A DNA stretch of 64,000 nt from Arthrobacter sp. ES3-54 (lineage in GTDB: Bacteria > Actinomycetota > Actinomycetes > Actinomycetales > Micrococcaceae): contig NZ_JAQFIF010000006.1 in assembly GCF_029504395.1 (NCBI RefSeq), positions 220,698 to 284,697 of the forward strand, written 5' to 3'. The translations under genes were made by a program, and so were the position numbers. The notes under the pieces are model-generated. The model searched no databases, was not told the DNA's origin, and was given only the letters and a program-made list of their open reading frames with translations. Below, in pieces: positions 33,039-42,327 of the stretch. Position 1 is the first letter of the stretch, and each line of letters opens with the position of its first letter.

Positions 33039-35161
33039 TATGCACGGGCAGCCGCGGGTGCCGGCTCGGCAGCGGGCTCCACAGACTGCGCCTGGACGGC
33101 GGTGATGGCCACCGTGTTCACGATGTCCTCCACGGTGCACCCGCGGGAGAGGTCGTTGACCGGCTTCCGGAGCCCCTGCAGGACCGGCCCGACGGCGACC
33201 GCACCCGAGGACTGCTGGACCGCCTTATACGTGTTGTTGCCGGTATTGAGGTCCGGGAAGATGAACACGGTGGCCTGCCCGGCGACGGACGAGCCGGGCA
33301 TCTTGGACTGCGCGATCGCGGCGTCCACGGCGGCGTCGTACTGGATGGGGCCTTCGACGGCGAGATCCGGGCGGCGGGCCTTCACGGCTTCGGTGGCCTG
33401 CCGGACTTTGTCCACTGCCTCCCCGGTCCCGGACCCGCCGGTGGAATAGGAGAGCATCGCGACCCGCGGCTCCACGCCGAACTGGACCGCGGTCTCGGCC
33501 GAGGCCAGCGCGATGTCCGCCAGTTGCTCCGCGTTCGGGTCAGGATTGACCGCGCAGTCGCCGTAGACCAGCACCCGGTCCGGCATCAGCATCAGGAACA
33601 CCGAGGAGACGATCTTCACGCCGTCGCGCGTCTTCACGAACTCCAGCGCGGGACGGATGGTGTGGGCGGTGGTGTGCGCGGCGCCGGATACCATGCCGTC
33701 CACCGCTCCCAGCTGCACCATCATGGTGCCGAAGTAGCTGCCGTCCAGCATGACTTCCAAAGCGCGGGCGAGGTCCACGCCCTTGTGCGCGCGCAGCTCC
33801 GCATACTTCTCCGCGAACTGCTGGCGCAGCTCCGACGTCGCGGGATCCACGATTTTGATGCCGGCGAGCTCGATGCCCCGGGTGGACGCCAGCTCCCGGA
33901 CCGCGGACTCGTTGCCCAGGATGGTGAGGTCGCAGACGTCCCGCCGGTGCAGAATCTCGGCGGCACGCAGGACCCGCACGTCGTTCCCCTCCGGGAGGAC
34001 GATGTGCCGGCGCTGCAGCCGGGCCCGCTCAATGAGGTCGTGCAGGAACCGCAGCGGCGTCATCCGTTCCGGCCGCGGCAGGTGCAGCCGCTCCAGCAGC
34101 TCCGCTTCGTCCACCCGTTTGGCCCACAGGCCCAGGGCGGAGGCCACTTTGCGGCGGTGCCCGGACCAGATCTCGCTGCGCACCTCGGAGACCCGCTTGG
34201 CGGTGGTGTACGTGTCGTCCGGGGCCGCGAACACGGGGAATGGCGCCTGCGCCAGCAGCGAGTAGATGTTGGGGTCCGGGGCCAGGCCGCCGGTGAGGAT
34301 GAGCGCCGACGGCACCGGGAACTCCGGCGAGAACGACGACGCGAGGCACCCCACCATCACGTCTGCACGATCCCCCGGAACGATCACCAGGGCGCCGTCG
34401 TCGAGCACGTGCAGGAAGTTGGCAACATTCATCGCCGCCACCTTGATGGAATGGACGTCGCGTTCCATGTCCGGCCGGCCGGCCACCTGGCCGATCCCTA
34501 GGGCCGACGCCACCTCGCCGGTGGTGGGCCGGGCGATGTCTTCCAGCTCAGGGAAGACATACACCGGGCGGCCGGACGCACCGGGCTTCACGGCTGCGGC
34601 GATCCCGTCCACGTCCTCCGGGTCGGCGCGGTTCACCATGATGGCCAAGAGGCTGCAGCGTTCCGCCGCCAGTTCCTTGCGGGCAACCTCGACGGCGTCG
34701 GCGGCCTCCGCGACGGTCCGCCCCTTCGCGCCCACCACGGCCACCACGGAGGCGGCCAGGTTGTTTGCGAGGCGTGCGTTGAGGTCGAATTCGACGGCGG
34801 CATCCTGGCCGGTGAGGTCCGTCCCCTCCACAATCACCACGTCGCAGTGGCGGGACATTTCGGCGAATATCTCCACGCAGCGGGCGTCGATCTCGGCCCG
34901 GTTTCCCTCGGCCAGCAGCCCGCGGACCTCGGCAAACGTCAGGCCGCCGCGGCAGCGCTGGTCGTCAAGATCGAACCGGGCCTTCATCAGTGCCACCATT
35001 GGGTCCGCCGCGGCGTCGTTGCCGTGGACCACAGGCTTGAAGAAGCCGATGCGGTCCGCGTGCCTGTGCAGCGTGTCCGCCAGCCCCAGCGCTATGAGGG
35101 ACTTGCCGGAGCCCGGGGTGGTAGCGCTGACGTAGATTCCTTTGGCCATGTGTCCCAGCAT
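33038..35161 (-). CDS. pta: Phosphate acetyltransferase (long form)
   Basis: 707 residues, the long Pta type. An N-terminal P-loop/DRTGG-type region starts with YVSATTPGSGKSLIALGL; the C-terminal catalytic domain includes DGMVSGAAHTTAHTIRPAL, VLVYGDCAVNPDP, MLSYSTGGSGTG and VFIFPDLNTGNNTYKAVQ. It converts acetyl-CoA and phosphate to acetyl phosphate, feeding AckA. The ATG at 35161 has GAGGTG upstream; the ATG four codons later (35149) is an alternative. A PaaR-type operator and the divergent paaI gene lie upstream. Confidence 0.96.
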   Translation of the reverse strand: MLGHMAKGIYVSATTPGSGKSLIALGLADTLHRHADRIGFFKPVVHGNDAAADPMVALMKARFDLDDQRCRGGLTFAEVRGLLAEGNRAEIDARCVEIFAEMSRHCDVVIVEGTDLTGQDAAVEFDLNARLANNLAASVVAVVGAKGRTVAEAADAVEVARKELAAERCSLLAIMVNRADPEDVDGIAAAVKPGASGRPVYVFPELEDIARPTTGEVASALGIGQVAGRPDMERDVHSIKVAAMNVANFLHVLDDGALVIVPGDRADVMVGCLASSFSPEFPVPSALILTGGLAPDPNIYSLLAQAPFPVFAAPDDTYTTAKRVSEVRSEIWSGHRRKVASALGLWAKRVDEAELLERLHLPRPERMTPLRFLHDLIERARLQRRHIVLPEGNDVRVLRAAEILHRRDVCDLTILGNESAVRELASTRGIELAGIKIVDPATSELRQQFAEKYAELRAHKGVDLARALEVMLDGSYFGTMMVQLGAVDGMVSGAAHTTAHTIRPALEFVKTRDGVKIVSSVFLMLMPDRVLVYGDCAVNPDPNAEQLADIALASAETAVQFGVEPRVAMLSYSTGGSGTGEAVDKVRQATEAVKARRPDLAVEGPIQYDAAVDAAIAQSKMPGSSVAGQATVFIFPDLNTGNNTYKAVQQSSGAVAVGPVLQGLRKPVNDLSRGCTVEDIVNTVAITAVQAQSVEPAAEPAPAAARA

Positions 35162-35196
35162 ACTTACACCTCTTGACAGCGGGCACCCAGATGGGA

Positions 35197-35218
35197 TTAC
35201 CTAATGAACATTCGGTAA
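35197..35218. promoter_or_regulatory. Putative PaaR operator upstream of paaI-paaK-paaR
   Basis: A 22-bp inverted repeat starts TTACCTAATG and ends CATTCGGTAA, nearly a perfect palindrome. It is related to the sites upstream of paaA, paaZ and paaJ. It lies 22 bases upstream of the paaI ATG and could also affect the divergent pta gene. Confidence 0.72.
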
Positions 35219-35240
35219 ATAAAGCTGGAGGCAACGACGC

Positions 35241-35780
35241 ATGGCTGAACTGACGATTTCCGGTGGCACCCACGCCATCCTGAAAGACGACTATGCCTCC
35301 GAATGGATGGGCATCGAAGTTCTCGCACTGGACGACGGCCACGCCACGATCCGGATGACGCTCCGGCAGGAAATGCTTAACGGATTCGGCATGGCCCACG
35401 GCGGAATGATCTTCGCCTTCGGCGACACAGCCTTCGCACTGGCCTGCAACCCGGCCAGCCCGAGCCCGACCGAGGAGGGCAGCATCACCGTGGCCTCCGG
35501 CGTCGACATCAACTTCCTCAAGCCGGCGTTCCGCGGCCAGGTCCTGACCGCCGTCGCCAACCGCCGTGCCAGCACCGGGCGCAGCGGGCTCTACGACATC
35601 CAGATCTACGCCGCCGCTCCCGGCGCCGGCGCGCCTGAGACGCCGCAGTCGGCAGCCGCCGGCTCGGTTCCCGCCGCCACGGTCCCAGGCGAACTCCCCG
35701 CCGACCTCGCCACCGGAGCCGCTGCGGGGGAACTCATCGCCGAGTTCCGCGGCCGCAGCCGCACCATCTCCAAGAAATAG
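35241..35780 (+). CDS. paaI: Hydroxyphenylacetyl-CoA thioesterase PaaI
   Basis: 179 residues. The hotdog signature MAHGGMIFAFGDTAFALACN is clear (HGG followed by an Asp). The core of about 125 residues is followed by a Pro/Ala-rich linker and a short C-terminal strand (ELIAEFRGRSRTIS). PaaI hydrolyses stalled ring-CoA intermediates and prevents CoA depletion. The linker insert is unusual. The ATG has CTGGAGG upstream; paaK follows 16 bases later. Confidence 0.92.
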   Translation: MAELTISGGTHAILKDDYASEWMGIEVLALDDGHATIRMTLRQEMLNGFGMAHGGMIFAFGDTAFALACNPASPSPTEEGSITVASGVDINFLKPAFRGQVLTAVANRRASTGRSGLYDIQIYAAAPGAGAPETPQSAAAGSVPAATVPGELPADLATGAAAGELIAEFRGRSRTISKK

Positions 35781-35796
35781 AAACAGGGAACCACTG

Positions 35797-37125
35797 ATGA
35801 CCCAAGAAACTGCCGCCGCCACCACTGACGCTGTCCTGGACCGCGAGGAAACCATTTCCCGCGACGAACTCGAGACGCTCCAGCTCAGCCGCCTGCAGCA
35901 CACGGTGGCGTACGCCTATGACCGCGTCCCCCTGTACAAGCGCAAGTTCGACGAGGCCGGCGTCCACCCGACGGACCTGCGTGAACTCTCCGACCTCGCA
36001 AAGTTCCCCTTCACCACCAAGGAAGACCTCCGGCTCGAGTACCCCTTCGGCATGTTCGCCGTGCCGCAGAGCGAGGTCGCCCGGATCCACGCCAGCTCCG
36101 GCACCACGGGCCGCGCCACCGTGGTGGGCTACACCAAGAAGGACCTCGCCGACTGGGCCAAGCTCGTGGCCCGCTCGCTGCGCGCCTCCGGCGTCCGGCC
36201 GGGCATGAAGGTGCACAACGCCTACGGCTACGGCCTGTTCACCGGCGGCATGGGCGCCCACGCCGGCGCCGAGGCCCTCGGCTGCACCGTCATCCCGATC
36301 TCCGGCGGCCAGACCGAACGCCAGATCACGCTCATCCAGGACTTCAAGCCCGACGCCATCCTGGCCACCCCCACGTACCTGCTGACCATTGCCGACGCGA
36401 TGATCAAGCAGGGCATCGACCCGGCCTCCACGTCACTGAGGTACGCGGTCCTGGGCGCCGAGCCGTGGACCGAGGAAATGCGCCACGAGCTCGAGACCAC
36501 CATGAACCTCAAGGCCTGCGACATCTACGGCCTCTCCGAGGTCATGGGCCCGGGCGTCGCCGGCGAAGCCGTGGAAACGCAGGACGGCAGCCACATCTGG
36601 GAGGACCACTTCCGGCCCGAGATCATCGATGCCTTCGACCCCACCGTGGTGCTGGGCGACGGCGAACCGGGCGAGCTCGTCTTCACCTCGCTCACCAAGG
36701 AAGCGCTGCCGATCATCCGGTACCGCACCAAGGACCTCACCCGGCTGCTGCCGGGCACCGCGCGCCCGGCGCACCGCCGCATGGGCCGCATCACCGGCCG
36801 CAGCGATGACATGATCATCCTGCGCGGCGTGAACCTGTTCCCGTCACAGATCGAGGAGATCGCCCTGCGCATCCCCGAGCTCAGCCCGCACTTCCAGCTG
36901 GAGCTCACCCGGCCCGAGGGCCATCGGATGGACCAGATGACCGTTAAGATCGAGCGCCGCGACGCCGTCACGGCCGAGGGCGCCGCATCCGCCGCCAGGG
37001 TCCTGCAGCAGCAGATCAAGATCCATGTGGGCTCCTCCTGCACCGTCGACGTCGTCGAGCCCGGCTCGCTGGAGCGGTCCAACGGCAAGCTGCGGCGGAT
37101 CTACGACATGCGCCCCAAGGGCTGA
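35797..37125 (+). CDS. paaK: Phenylacetate-CoA ligase
   Basis: 442 residues. The ATP-binding P-loop ASSGTTGRATVVGYT and downstream blocks YGYGLFTGGMGAHAGAE, YGLSEVMGPGVAGE and the C-terminal GRITGRSDDMIILRGVNLFP are diagnostic for PaaK. It activates phenylacetate to phenylacetyl-CoA with ATP, the first pathway step. The ATG at 35797 lies 16 bases after paaI; the preceding open frame is a continuation of a different frame. It is followed 31 bases later by the paaR regulator. Confidence 0.97.
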   Translation: MTQETAAATTDAVLDREETISRDELETLQLSRLQHTVAYAYDRVPLYKRKFDEAGVHPTDLRELSDLAKFPFTTKEDLRLEYPFGMFAVPQSEVARIHASSGTTGRATVVGYTKKDLADWAKLVARSLRASGVRPGMKVHNAYGYGLFTGGMGAHAGAEALGCTVIPISGGQTERQITLIQDFKPDAILATPTYLLTIADAMIKQGIDPASTSLRYAVLGAEPWTEEMRHELETTMNLKACDIYGLSEVMGPGVAGEAVETQDGSHIWEDHFRPEIIDAFDPTVVLGDGEPGELVFTSLTKEALPIIRYRTKDLTRLLPGTARPAHRRMGRITGRSDDMIILRGVNLFPSQIEEIALRIPELSPHFQLELTRPEGHRMDQMTVKIERRDAVTAEGAASAARVLQQQIKIHVGSSCTVDVVEPGSLERSNGKLRRIYDMRPKG

Positions 37126-37156
37126 GTGAGCACCCGATCGTGAGAAACTAGCCACT

Positions 37157-37762
37157 ATGCCCAGCACAGCAACCACCACCAAGCGCGGCCGTCCCGGCTA
37201 TGACCAGCAGTCGGTGCTGGTGATCGCCGTCGACGTCTTCAACCGCCACGGCTACGACGCCACCTCGATGGGCATCCTTGCCGAGAACCTGGGCATCTCC
37301 AAGTCCGCGATCTATCACCACGTACCGTCCAAGGGCGACCTGCTCAAGCTCGCCTTGGACCATGCGCTGGGCGGTCTCGAGGCGATCCTGGACCAGCCCG
37401 GGGCCACCTCCGGCTCGGCCGATGCCCGGCTGGAGTTCGTGGTCCGCCAGACCATCTCGGTGCTGGTGGAGCGGCTGCCCTTCGTGACGCTGCTGCTGCG
37501 CCTGCGCGGGAACACGGAAATCGAGCGGGACGCGCTGGAACGGCGCCGCACCTTCGACCACAAGGTGGCCGCCCTGATTTCCGAGGCCCGGGATGAGGGC
37601 TCGCTCCGCCAGGACATTGACCCCCGCACCGTGACCCGCCTGCTCTTCGGCACCATCAACTCGATTGTCGAGTGGTACAAGCCCGGCGGTTCGCTTTCCC
37701 CGGAAAAGCTGGCCGACGACGTCATCACCATGGCGTTCCACGGCCTCCACGTCCCCGGCTAG
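37157..37762 (+). CDS. paaR: TetR-family regulator, PaaR
   Basis: 201 residues. The N-terminal helix-turn-helix ATSMGILAENLGISKSAIYHHVPSKGDLL is a standard TetR DNA-binding domain. The C-terminal domain is of the TetR ligand-binding type. It is cotranscribed with paaI-paaK, and four matching 22-bp inverted repeats occur upstream of paa transcription units in this window, so it most likely is the phenylacetyl-CoA-responsive repressor PaaR known from corynebacteria and other actinobacteria. Binding is inferred, not shown. Confidence 0.88.
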   Translation: MPSTATTTKRGRPGYDQQSVLVIAVDVFNRHGYDATSMGILAENLGISKSAIYHHVPSKGDLLKLALDHALGGLEAILDQPGATSGSADARLEFVVRQTISVLVERLPFVTLLLRLRGNTEIERDALERRRTFDHKVAALISEARDEGSLRQDIDPRTVTRLLFGTINSIVEWYKPGGSLSPEKLADDVITMAFHGLHVPG

Positions 37763-37839
37763 GCCGGGACCGCTCCTCCCGCCGAATCCCTCATTGACGG
37801 CAATCTGTCATTGACGGAGCCGGGCGCTGGGTCCACGCT

Positions 37840-38709
37840 GTGAGGATGGCCACCAGATTATCGAAGGTGCTCATGGGCGCTTTCCCCCAGTTGCGTTACG
37901 AACCCACCGCCAAAAGGGTCCGTGCGAGCCTCGGCGGCAACGTCGTGGTGGACACGGTGCAGGCCTGGCTGGTTTGGGAACCCCGGCGGGTCACCCCCAT
38001 TTTTGCCGTCCCGGAGCAGGAACTGCTTGCGGAGCTGGCCCCACCGGCGCTGCCGGTGCCTGCCGTCGAGGAACACACCTTCGCCCTTCGGAAGGGCGAG
38101 GCTCCGACCTCGCTCGACCCCGGAACAAAGTTTGGCAGGCACACCTGTGCCGGCGAGGAACTCGACGTCATGACGGCGGCGGCGACGGCTCCCCGGGCAG
38201 CCTTCCGGCCCGAGGACCCGGACCTGGCCGGCTACGTGGTGCTGGATTTCACCGCCTTCGACTGGCTCGAGGACGATGAGGAGATCATCGGCCATCCACG
38301 TGATCCGTTCCACCGCGTTGATATCCGCGCGTCGTCCGCGGAGGTGGATGTGGCGCTCGACGGCGTGACGCTCGCCAAGACGAACGGGGCGCAGTTGCTC
38401 TACGAGACGCTGCTCCCGGTGCGGTACTACATCCCGCCGTCGGATGTGCGGCTGGATCTGATGGAGGAGAGCCCCAGGCGGACCGTCTGCCCGTACAAGG
38501 GCCAGGCGAGCTACTGGAGCTACCCGGAGTCCGGGCAGGGCAGGAATATCGCGTGGAGCTACGACCGCCGGTACCGCGACGCCGCCCAGATCCACGGCCT
38601 CATCAGCTTCTACAATGAAAGAGTGGACCTGCGGGTCAATGGCGTACTCCAAGTCCGCCCCGTGTCGCCGTGGTCCCGCCCGGATGGTACGGGGGCACCT
38701 CGGGGATGA
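37840..38709 (+). CDS. DUF427 domain protein (two DUF427 repeats)
   Basis: 289 residues with two DUF427 copies: one in the first half (VRASLGGNVVVDTVQAWLVWEP) and one in the second (VDVALDGVTLAKTNGAQLLYE to YKGQASYW and IAWSYD). DUF427 is a beta-barrel domain widespread in actinobacteria with unknown function. The GTG at 37840 is the first possible start; the ATG two codons later is nearly as likely. No operon partner. Confidence 0.85.
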   Translation: MRMATRLSKVLMGAFPQLRYEPTAKRVRASLGGNVVVDTVQAWLVWEPRRVTPIFAVPEQELLAELAPPALPVPAVEEHTFALRKGEAPTSLDPGTKFGRHTCAGEELDVMTAAATAPRAAFRPEDPDLAGYVVLDFTAFDWLEDDEEIIGHPRDPFHRVDIRASSAEVDVALDGVTLAKTNGAQLLYETLLPVRYYIPPSDVRLDLMEESPRRTVCPYKGQASYWSYPESGQGRNIAWSYDRRYRDAAQIHGLISFYNERVDLRVNGVLQVRPVSPWSRPDGTGAPRG

Positions 38710-38827
38710 GCGCAGATCTGGGCAATAGCAGGTCTGGAAAGTAGAAGGGGCGCCCCGCTGAGCCGGAGCGCCGCGCTTCTCACCACCCTGATCTTGTCCC
38801 CCCGACTTTCCAGGGCTGGACCGGACC

Positions 38828-39235
38828 TCAGAGCTGGTAATCAGCTGCCGTGGTGATGTTCTCGTGCACGCAGAGAATATTGTGCTCGGAGTCCATGAAC
38901 CAGGCGCACTTCTCTGAATCAGTTGTACAAATGTGGTTTTCGGTCCTGAGATCCGGGCGGTCGTAGTCCTGGAACATGACGCCCTTGGCTTCCATTTCCT
39001 GGACTGTGCGTTCGATCTCGCTGACTTCGAAACTCAGGGTGGTGTGCTCTGAATGCTTTCCATCCTTGACTGGCATCAACTGCAGCATCGGGCCGTCGCC
39101 GCTGCCAAATAATTCACTTCCGTCATCTGCCACTCCCCGGTGCGGGAGACCGAGCGTCTCGGCGTAGAAACGCCGGGCGCGTTCTGCATCATCGACTGGC
39201 AGGACTGTTGTGGCTTTGTTGAGTACTAGGGTCAT
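38828..39235 (-). CDS. VOC (glyoxalase/dioxygenase-fold) family protein
   Basis: 135 residues, a single VOC module of betaalphabetabetabeta pairs: VLPVDDAERARRFYAETLGL and HTTLSFEVSEIERTVQEME. The pattern CAWFMDSEHNILCVHE at the C-terminus supplies candidate metal ligands. Members include glyoxalase-like and antibiotic-resistance-like proteins; substrate unknown. The ATG at 39235 is preceded by GGAGGTGG. Confidence 0.88.
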   Translation of the reverse strand: MTLVLNKATTVLPVDDAERARRFYAETLGLPHRGVADDGSELFGSGDGPMLQLMPVKDGKHSEHTTLSFEVSEIERTVQEMEAKGVMFQDYDRPDLRTENHICTTDSEKCAWFMDSEHNILCVHENITTAADYQL

Positions 39236-39335
39236 TTCGCCACCTCCTACGAGCAAGATTTTACGCCGGAGCGGGGTGGAAAGAGCCTGCAATTTGCCCC
39301 CTGAACCGGCTACGCTCCTGGGGATGCCCCGTTCT

Positions 39336-39728
39336 TCAGCTGGCGGCGTTGGAGCGTGGAGCCGGGCGATAGTAGTCAGTCAGGAATCCGGCGAGGAGAC
39401 CGCCCAGAACCAGCGCCAGCGCCGGCCAAAGTCTTACGGGGCCAACGACGTCGCGGATATCGACTCTCAGGAACGGCAGAAGAAGCATCGAGACGGCTAT
39501 ATAAACGATTGCCAGCACCAGTCCGATCTTGATGAGGGTTGCCCCCTGTGATCGCATCTTCTTCTTGGGAAACTGCTTCGCGTACTCCTGCGCGGCGCCG
39601 AAGTCGTCTTCAGCCGGAGCCCCGGTGGCGCTCTCGTGAGCGCGGACTTCGTCCAGGGTCTCGGCGATCTCATCTTCCGAGAACCCGCGGATGCGCAGGT
39701 TGAAAGTCAGGTCTCGTGCGTAGCTCAT
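39336..39728 (-). CDS. HAAS-type helical domain membrane protein
   Basis: 130 residues. The first 60 residues (RDLTFNLRIRGFSEDEIAET to EYAKQFPKKKMRS) form the soluble HAAS-like helical domain that accompanies PadR-type regulators, followed by two hydrophobic helices (LIKIGLVLAIVYIAVSMLLL and WPALALVLGGLLAGFLTDYY). The ATG at 39728 overlaps the stop of a 15-codon frame. A membrane sensor or regulatory role is suggested by the family. Confidence 0.7.
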   Translation of the reverse strand: MSYARDLTFNLRIRGFSEDEIAETLDEVRAHESATGAPAEDDFGAAQEYAKQFPKKKMRSQGATLIKIGLVLAIVYIAVSMLLLPFLRVDIRDVVGPVRLWPALALVLGGLLAGFLTDYYRPAPRSNAAS

Positions 39729-39771
39729 GATTGTTCCTGTCGGGTTGCTCGGATCTCGGCGCGGGCTTCGT

Positions 39772-39876
39772 TCATGCGCTGCCCTCATGGCTGAGCACGG
39801 CGAGCACTGCCTGCGGAAGCTCTGCACGGGTCAGCTCCTGGTTCGCGTCTCCCCGTTCATGAATAGATAGTGTCAT
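39772..39876 (-). CDS. Small ORF, possible truncated PadR-type gene
   Basis: 34 codons starting at ATG 39876, with GAAGG upstream at a good distance. It reads about like the start of a PadR winged helix (LTRAELPQAVLAVLSHEG) but stops after GSA. A 15-codon frame (39726-39775) links it to the HAAS-type gene by two ATGA overlaps, so the three could be translationally coupled. It may be a remnant of a PadR partner. Evidence is weak. Confidence 0.3.
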   Translation of the reverse strand: MTLSIHERGDANQELTRAELPQAVLAVLSHEGSA

Positions 39877-39978
39877 GACTTAGCCTTCGCCCTGCTTCAT
39901 GGATCCCCGGCCGGCATTCCAGCAAGCTCCGGCGTGTACTTCCTCCGCCCGGCTGTTTTCGTCCGTTAAAGCACGACA

Positions 39979-40021
39979 CGGTCGTTGCAACTCCCAAAAA
40001 TTCTGGGGGTTGCAACGACCG
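39979..40021. repeat. Palindromic repeat, family B, copy 1
   Basis: An 18-bp inverted repeat (CGGTCGTTGCAACTCCCA against its complement with one mismatch) surrounds a 7-base loop. The same element lies at 63839-63882. It is 37 bases from the paaZ stop, where it could terminate transcription. Confidence 0.85.
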
Positions 40022-40058
40022 CTGGAGCCTTAGGGACGTGAGGGAGCGTCGGGAGGGG

Positions 40059-42161
40059 CTACTTTTCGACGAGGGTCAGGACGTCGTAGGTCGCCACGAT
40101 TTCGTCGTTCTGGTTGGTCAGGACGGCGTCCCAGGCCACCTCGCCGTACTCGTCGGTCTCGCGCGGCGTGATCTTCTTGGCCGTCAGGGTCACCCGGATG
40201 GAGTCGCCCGCGGCCACCGGGGTGATGAAGCGCAGGTTCTCCAGGCCGTAGTTGGCCAGGACGGGACCCGGTGCGGGCTCCACGAACAGGCCGGCGGCCC
40301 AGCTGAGCAGGAGGTAGCCGTGCGCCACGATGCCCGGGAAGAACGGGTTGGCCGCGGCCGCGTCCTGGTTGGTGTGGGCGTAGAAGGTGTCGCCGGTAGA
40401 GTTCGCGAACTTGGTGATTTCCTCCAGCGAGACCTCACGCAGCTCCGAGCGGATGGCGTCACCAATGTGCAGCGTGGCCAGGGATTTCCGGAACGGGTGC
40501 TGGCCCTCCGTCTCGAGCGTGAAATTGCGGTCCGCGCCGGTGTGCCAGACGCCGGTGACGGCCGTAAGCATGTTGGGCGAACCCTGGATGGCGGTGCGCT
40601 GCATGTGGTGCATCACCGAGCGGATGCCGCCGAGCTCTTCGCCGCCGCCGGCGCGGCCGGGGCCACCGTGGACCAGGTGCGGGACCGGGGAGCCGTGCCC
40701 GGTGGAGCTGCGGGCGTCCTCGCGGTTGAGCATGAGCACGCGGCCGTGATGGGCCGCGATACCGGTGACCAGCTGCTGCGCCACGGCGGGATCGTTCGTG
40801 CAGACCGAGGCGACCAGCGAGCCGCCGCCGCGGGCGGCGAGGCGGACGGCGTCGGCCAGGTCCGTGTAACCGATCACCGAGGACACCGGGCCGAAGGCCT
40901 CGAGCGAGTGGACCTCCTCCGTCTCCGGGTTGGCCCAGCTCAGCAGGACCGGGGACATAAAGGCACCGCCGTCGACGACGCCGACGCTGCCGTCCGCGCT
41001 GGTGACCTTCGGCGCATCGAGCGTGCCGTAGGCAAGCTCCCCGCCGGCGTCGAGCATGGACTGGACGGCGGCGCGCACATCCGCGAGCTGCTCGAGGGAG
41101 GCCAGGGCGCCCATGGTGACGCCCTCGGCGCGGGGGTCACCGAGCACGACGCGTTCGCGGATGCGGTCCCCCACGGCGGCGGTGACGTCGGCGACGAGTT
41201 CCTGCGGCACGATCGCGCGGCGGATCGAGGTGCATTTCTGGCCGGCCTTGGCGGTCATCTCGGTGACGAGGGACTTGATGAAGGCGTCGAATTCCGGCGT
41301 GCCCTTGACGGCATCCGGGCCCAGGATCGCGGCGTTGAGCGAGTCGGTCTCCGAGGTGAAGCGGACCCCGCCCTTGACCACATTGGGGTGGGACTTGAGC
41401 GTGTTGGCGGTCGAGGCCGAACCCGTGAAGGCCACCAGGTCGCGGTAGTCCAGGTGGTCCAACAGGGTGCGGACGGAGCCGGAAATCAGCTGCAGCGAGC
41501 CCGTGGGCAGGATGCCGGATTCGTCGATCGCCTTGACCACGGCGGCGGCCACGTAGCCAGTGGGGGTGGCCGGCTTGACGATGGTGGGCACGCCGGCGAG
41601 GAAAGCCGGGGCGAGCTTCTCCAGCATGCCCCACACGGGGAAGTTGAAGGCATTGATCTGCACGGCGACGCCGGGGATGCGGGTGTAGATGTGTTCACCG
41701 GCGAACGAGCCGTCCCGGGACAGCACCTCCATGGGGCCATCCACCACCACCTGGGCGTTGGGCAATTCGCGCCGGCCCTTGGACCCGAAGGTGAACAGGA
41801 CGCCGATCCCGCCGTCAATGTCGATCATCGAGTCGATCTTGGTGGCACCGGTCTGCGCCGAGAGCGCGTAGAACTCCTCGCGGCGGCCGTTGAGGTACTG
41901 CGCCAGCTCCTTGAGCTTGAGCGCGCGCTGGTGGAAGGTCAGCGTGCCCAGTTCCGCCTGGCCGGTGGTGCGGCCGTAGTCCACGACGGCGGCGAGGTCG
42001 AGCCCCTCGGTGCTCACCTTGGCCAGGAGCTCGCCGGTGCTGGCGTCCAGGACCGGCGCTGCGCCGGCGGCAGAGGCGGCGTCGGGAGTCCACCAGGAAC
42101 CCCGGACGAAGCTGGGAACGATCTCGACAGTGTCTACTGTGGGTGCGGCTGTGGTGGTCAT
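40059..42161 (-). CDS. paaZ: Bifunctional oxepin-CoA hydrolase / 3-oxo-5,6-dehydrosuberyl-CoA semialdehyde dehydrogenase
   Basis: 700 residues. The N-terminal aldehyde dehydrogenase domain carries the catalytic cysteine in GQKCTSIRRAIVP and NAFNFPVWGMLEKLAPA. The C-terminal MaoC-type hydratase domain has the motif GDTFYAHTNQDAAAANPFF followed by FPGIVAHGYLLLSWAAGL. It hydrolyses the oxepin ring and oxidises the resulting semialdehyde. The ATG at 42161 is preceded by GGAAGGAC; the frame runs open upstream for another 384 codons but without protein-like sequence. It is divergent from a hotdog thioesterase across a PaaR-type site. Confidence 0.95.
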   Translation of the reverse strand: MTTTAAPTVDTVEIVPSFVRGSWWTPDAASAAGAAPVLDASTGELLAKVSTEGLDLAAVVDYGRTTGQAELGTLTFHQRALKLKELAQYLNGRREEFYALSAQTGATKIDSMIDIDGGIGVLFTFGSKGRRELPNAQVVVDGPMEVLSRDGSFAGEHIYTRIPGVAVQINAFNFPVWGMLEKLAPAFLAGVPTIVKPATPTGYVAAAVVKAIDESGILPTGSLQLISGSVRTLLDHLDYRDLVAFTGSASTANTLKSHPNVVKGGVRFTSETDSLNAAILGPDAVKGTPEFDAFIKSLVTEMTAKAGQKCTSIRRAIVPQELVADVTAAVGDRIRERVVLGDPRAEGVTMGALASLEQLADVRAAVQSMLDAGGELAYGTLDAPKVTSADGSVGVVDGGAFMSPVLLSWANPETEEVHSLEAFGPVSSVIGYTDLADAVRLAARGGGSLVASVCTNDPAVAQQLVTGIAAHHGRVLMLNREDARSSTGHGSPVPHLVHGGPGRAGGGEELGGIRSVMHHMQRTAIQGSPNMLTAVTGVWHTGADRNFTLETEGQHPFRKSLATLHIGDAIRSELREVSLEEITKFANSTGDTFYAHTNQDAAAANPFFPGIVAHGYLLLSWAAGLFVEPAPGPVLANYGLENLRFITPVAAGDSIRVTLTAKKITPRETDEYGEVAWDAVLTNQNDEIVATYDVLTLVEK

Positions 42162-42210
42162 CGTTGACGGGTCCTTCCAACGGGGGAGCAAGATCAACAC
42201 GGCCGGAACA

Positions 42211-42232
42211 TTACTGACCGTCCGTTCGGTAA
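42211..42232. promoter_or_regulatory. Putative PaaR operator between paaZ and thioesterase gene
   Basis: A 22-bp inverted repeat, TTACTGACCG...CGGTAA, with the full core ACCGAACGGACGGT on the minus strand, which matches the published PaaR pattern ACCGnnCGnnCGGT exactly. It is 49 bases upstream of paaZ and 95 bases upstream of the divergent thioesterase gene, so it could repress both. Confidence 0.82.
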
Positions 42233-42327
42233 TATGATCTAGAGTACATGAATGAGGCCTGCCGCACACTAGCCGCGGCGCCACCGACCGTCCGGGCCCA
42301 CGGCCGGCCGGCAACAAAGGAGACGCT

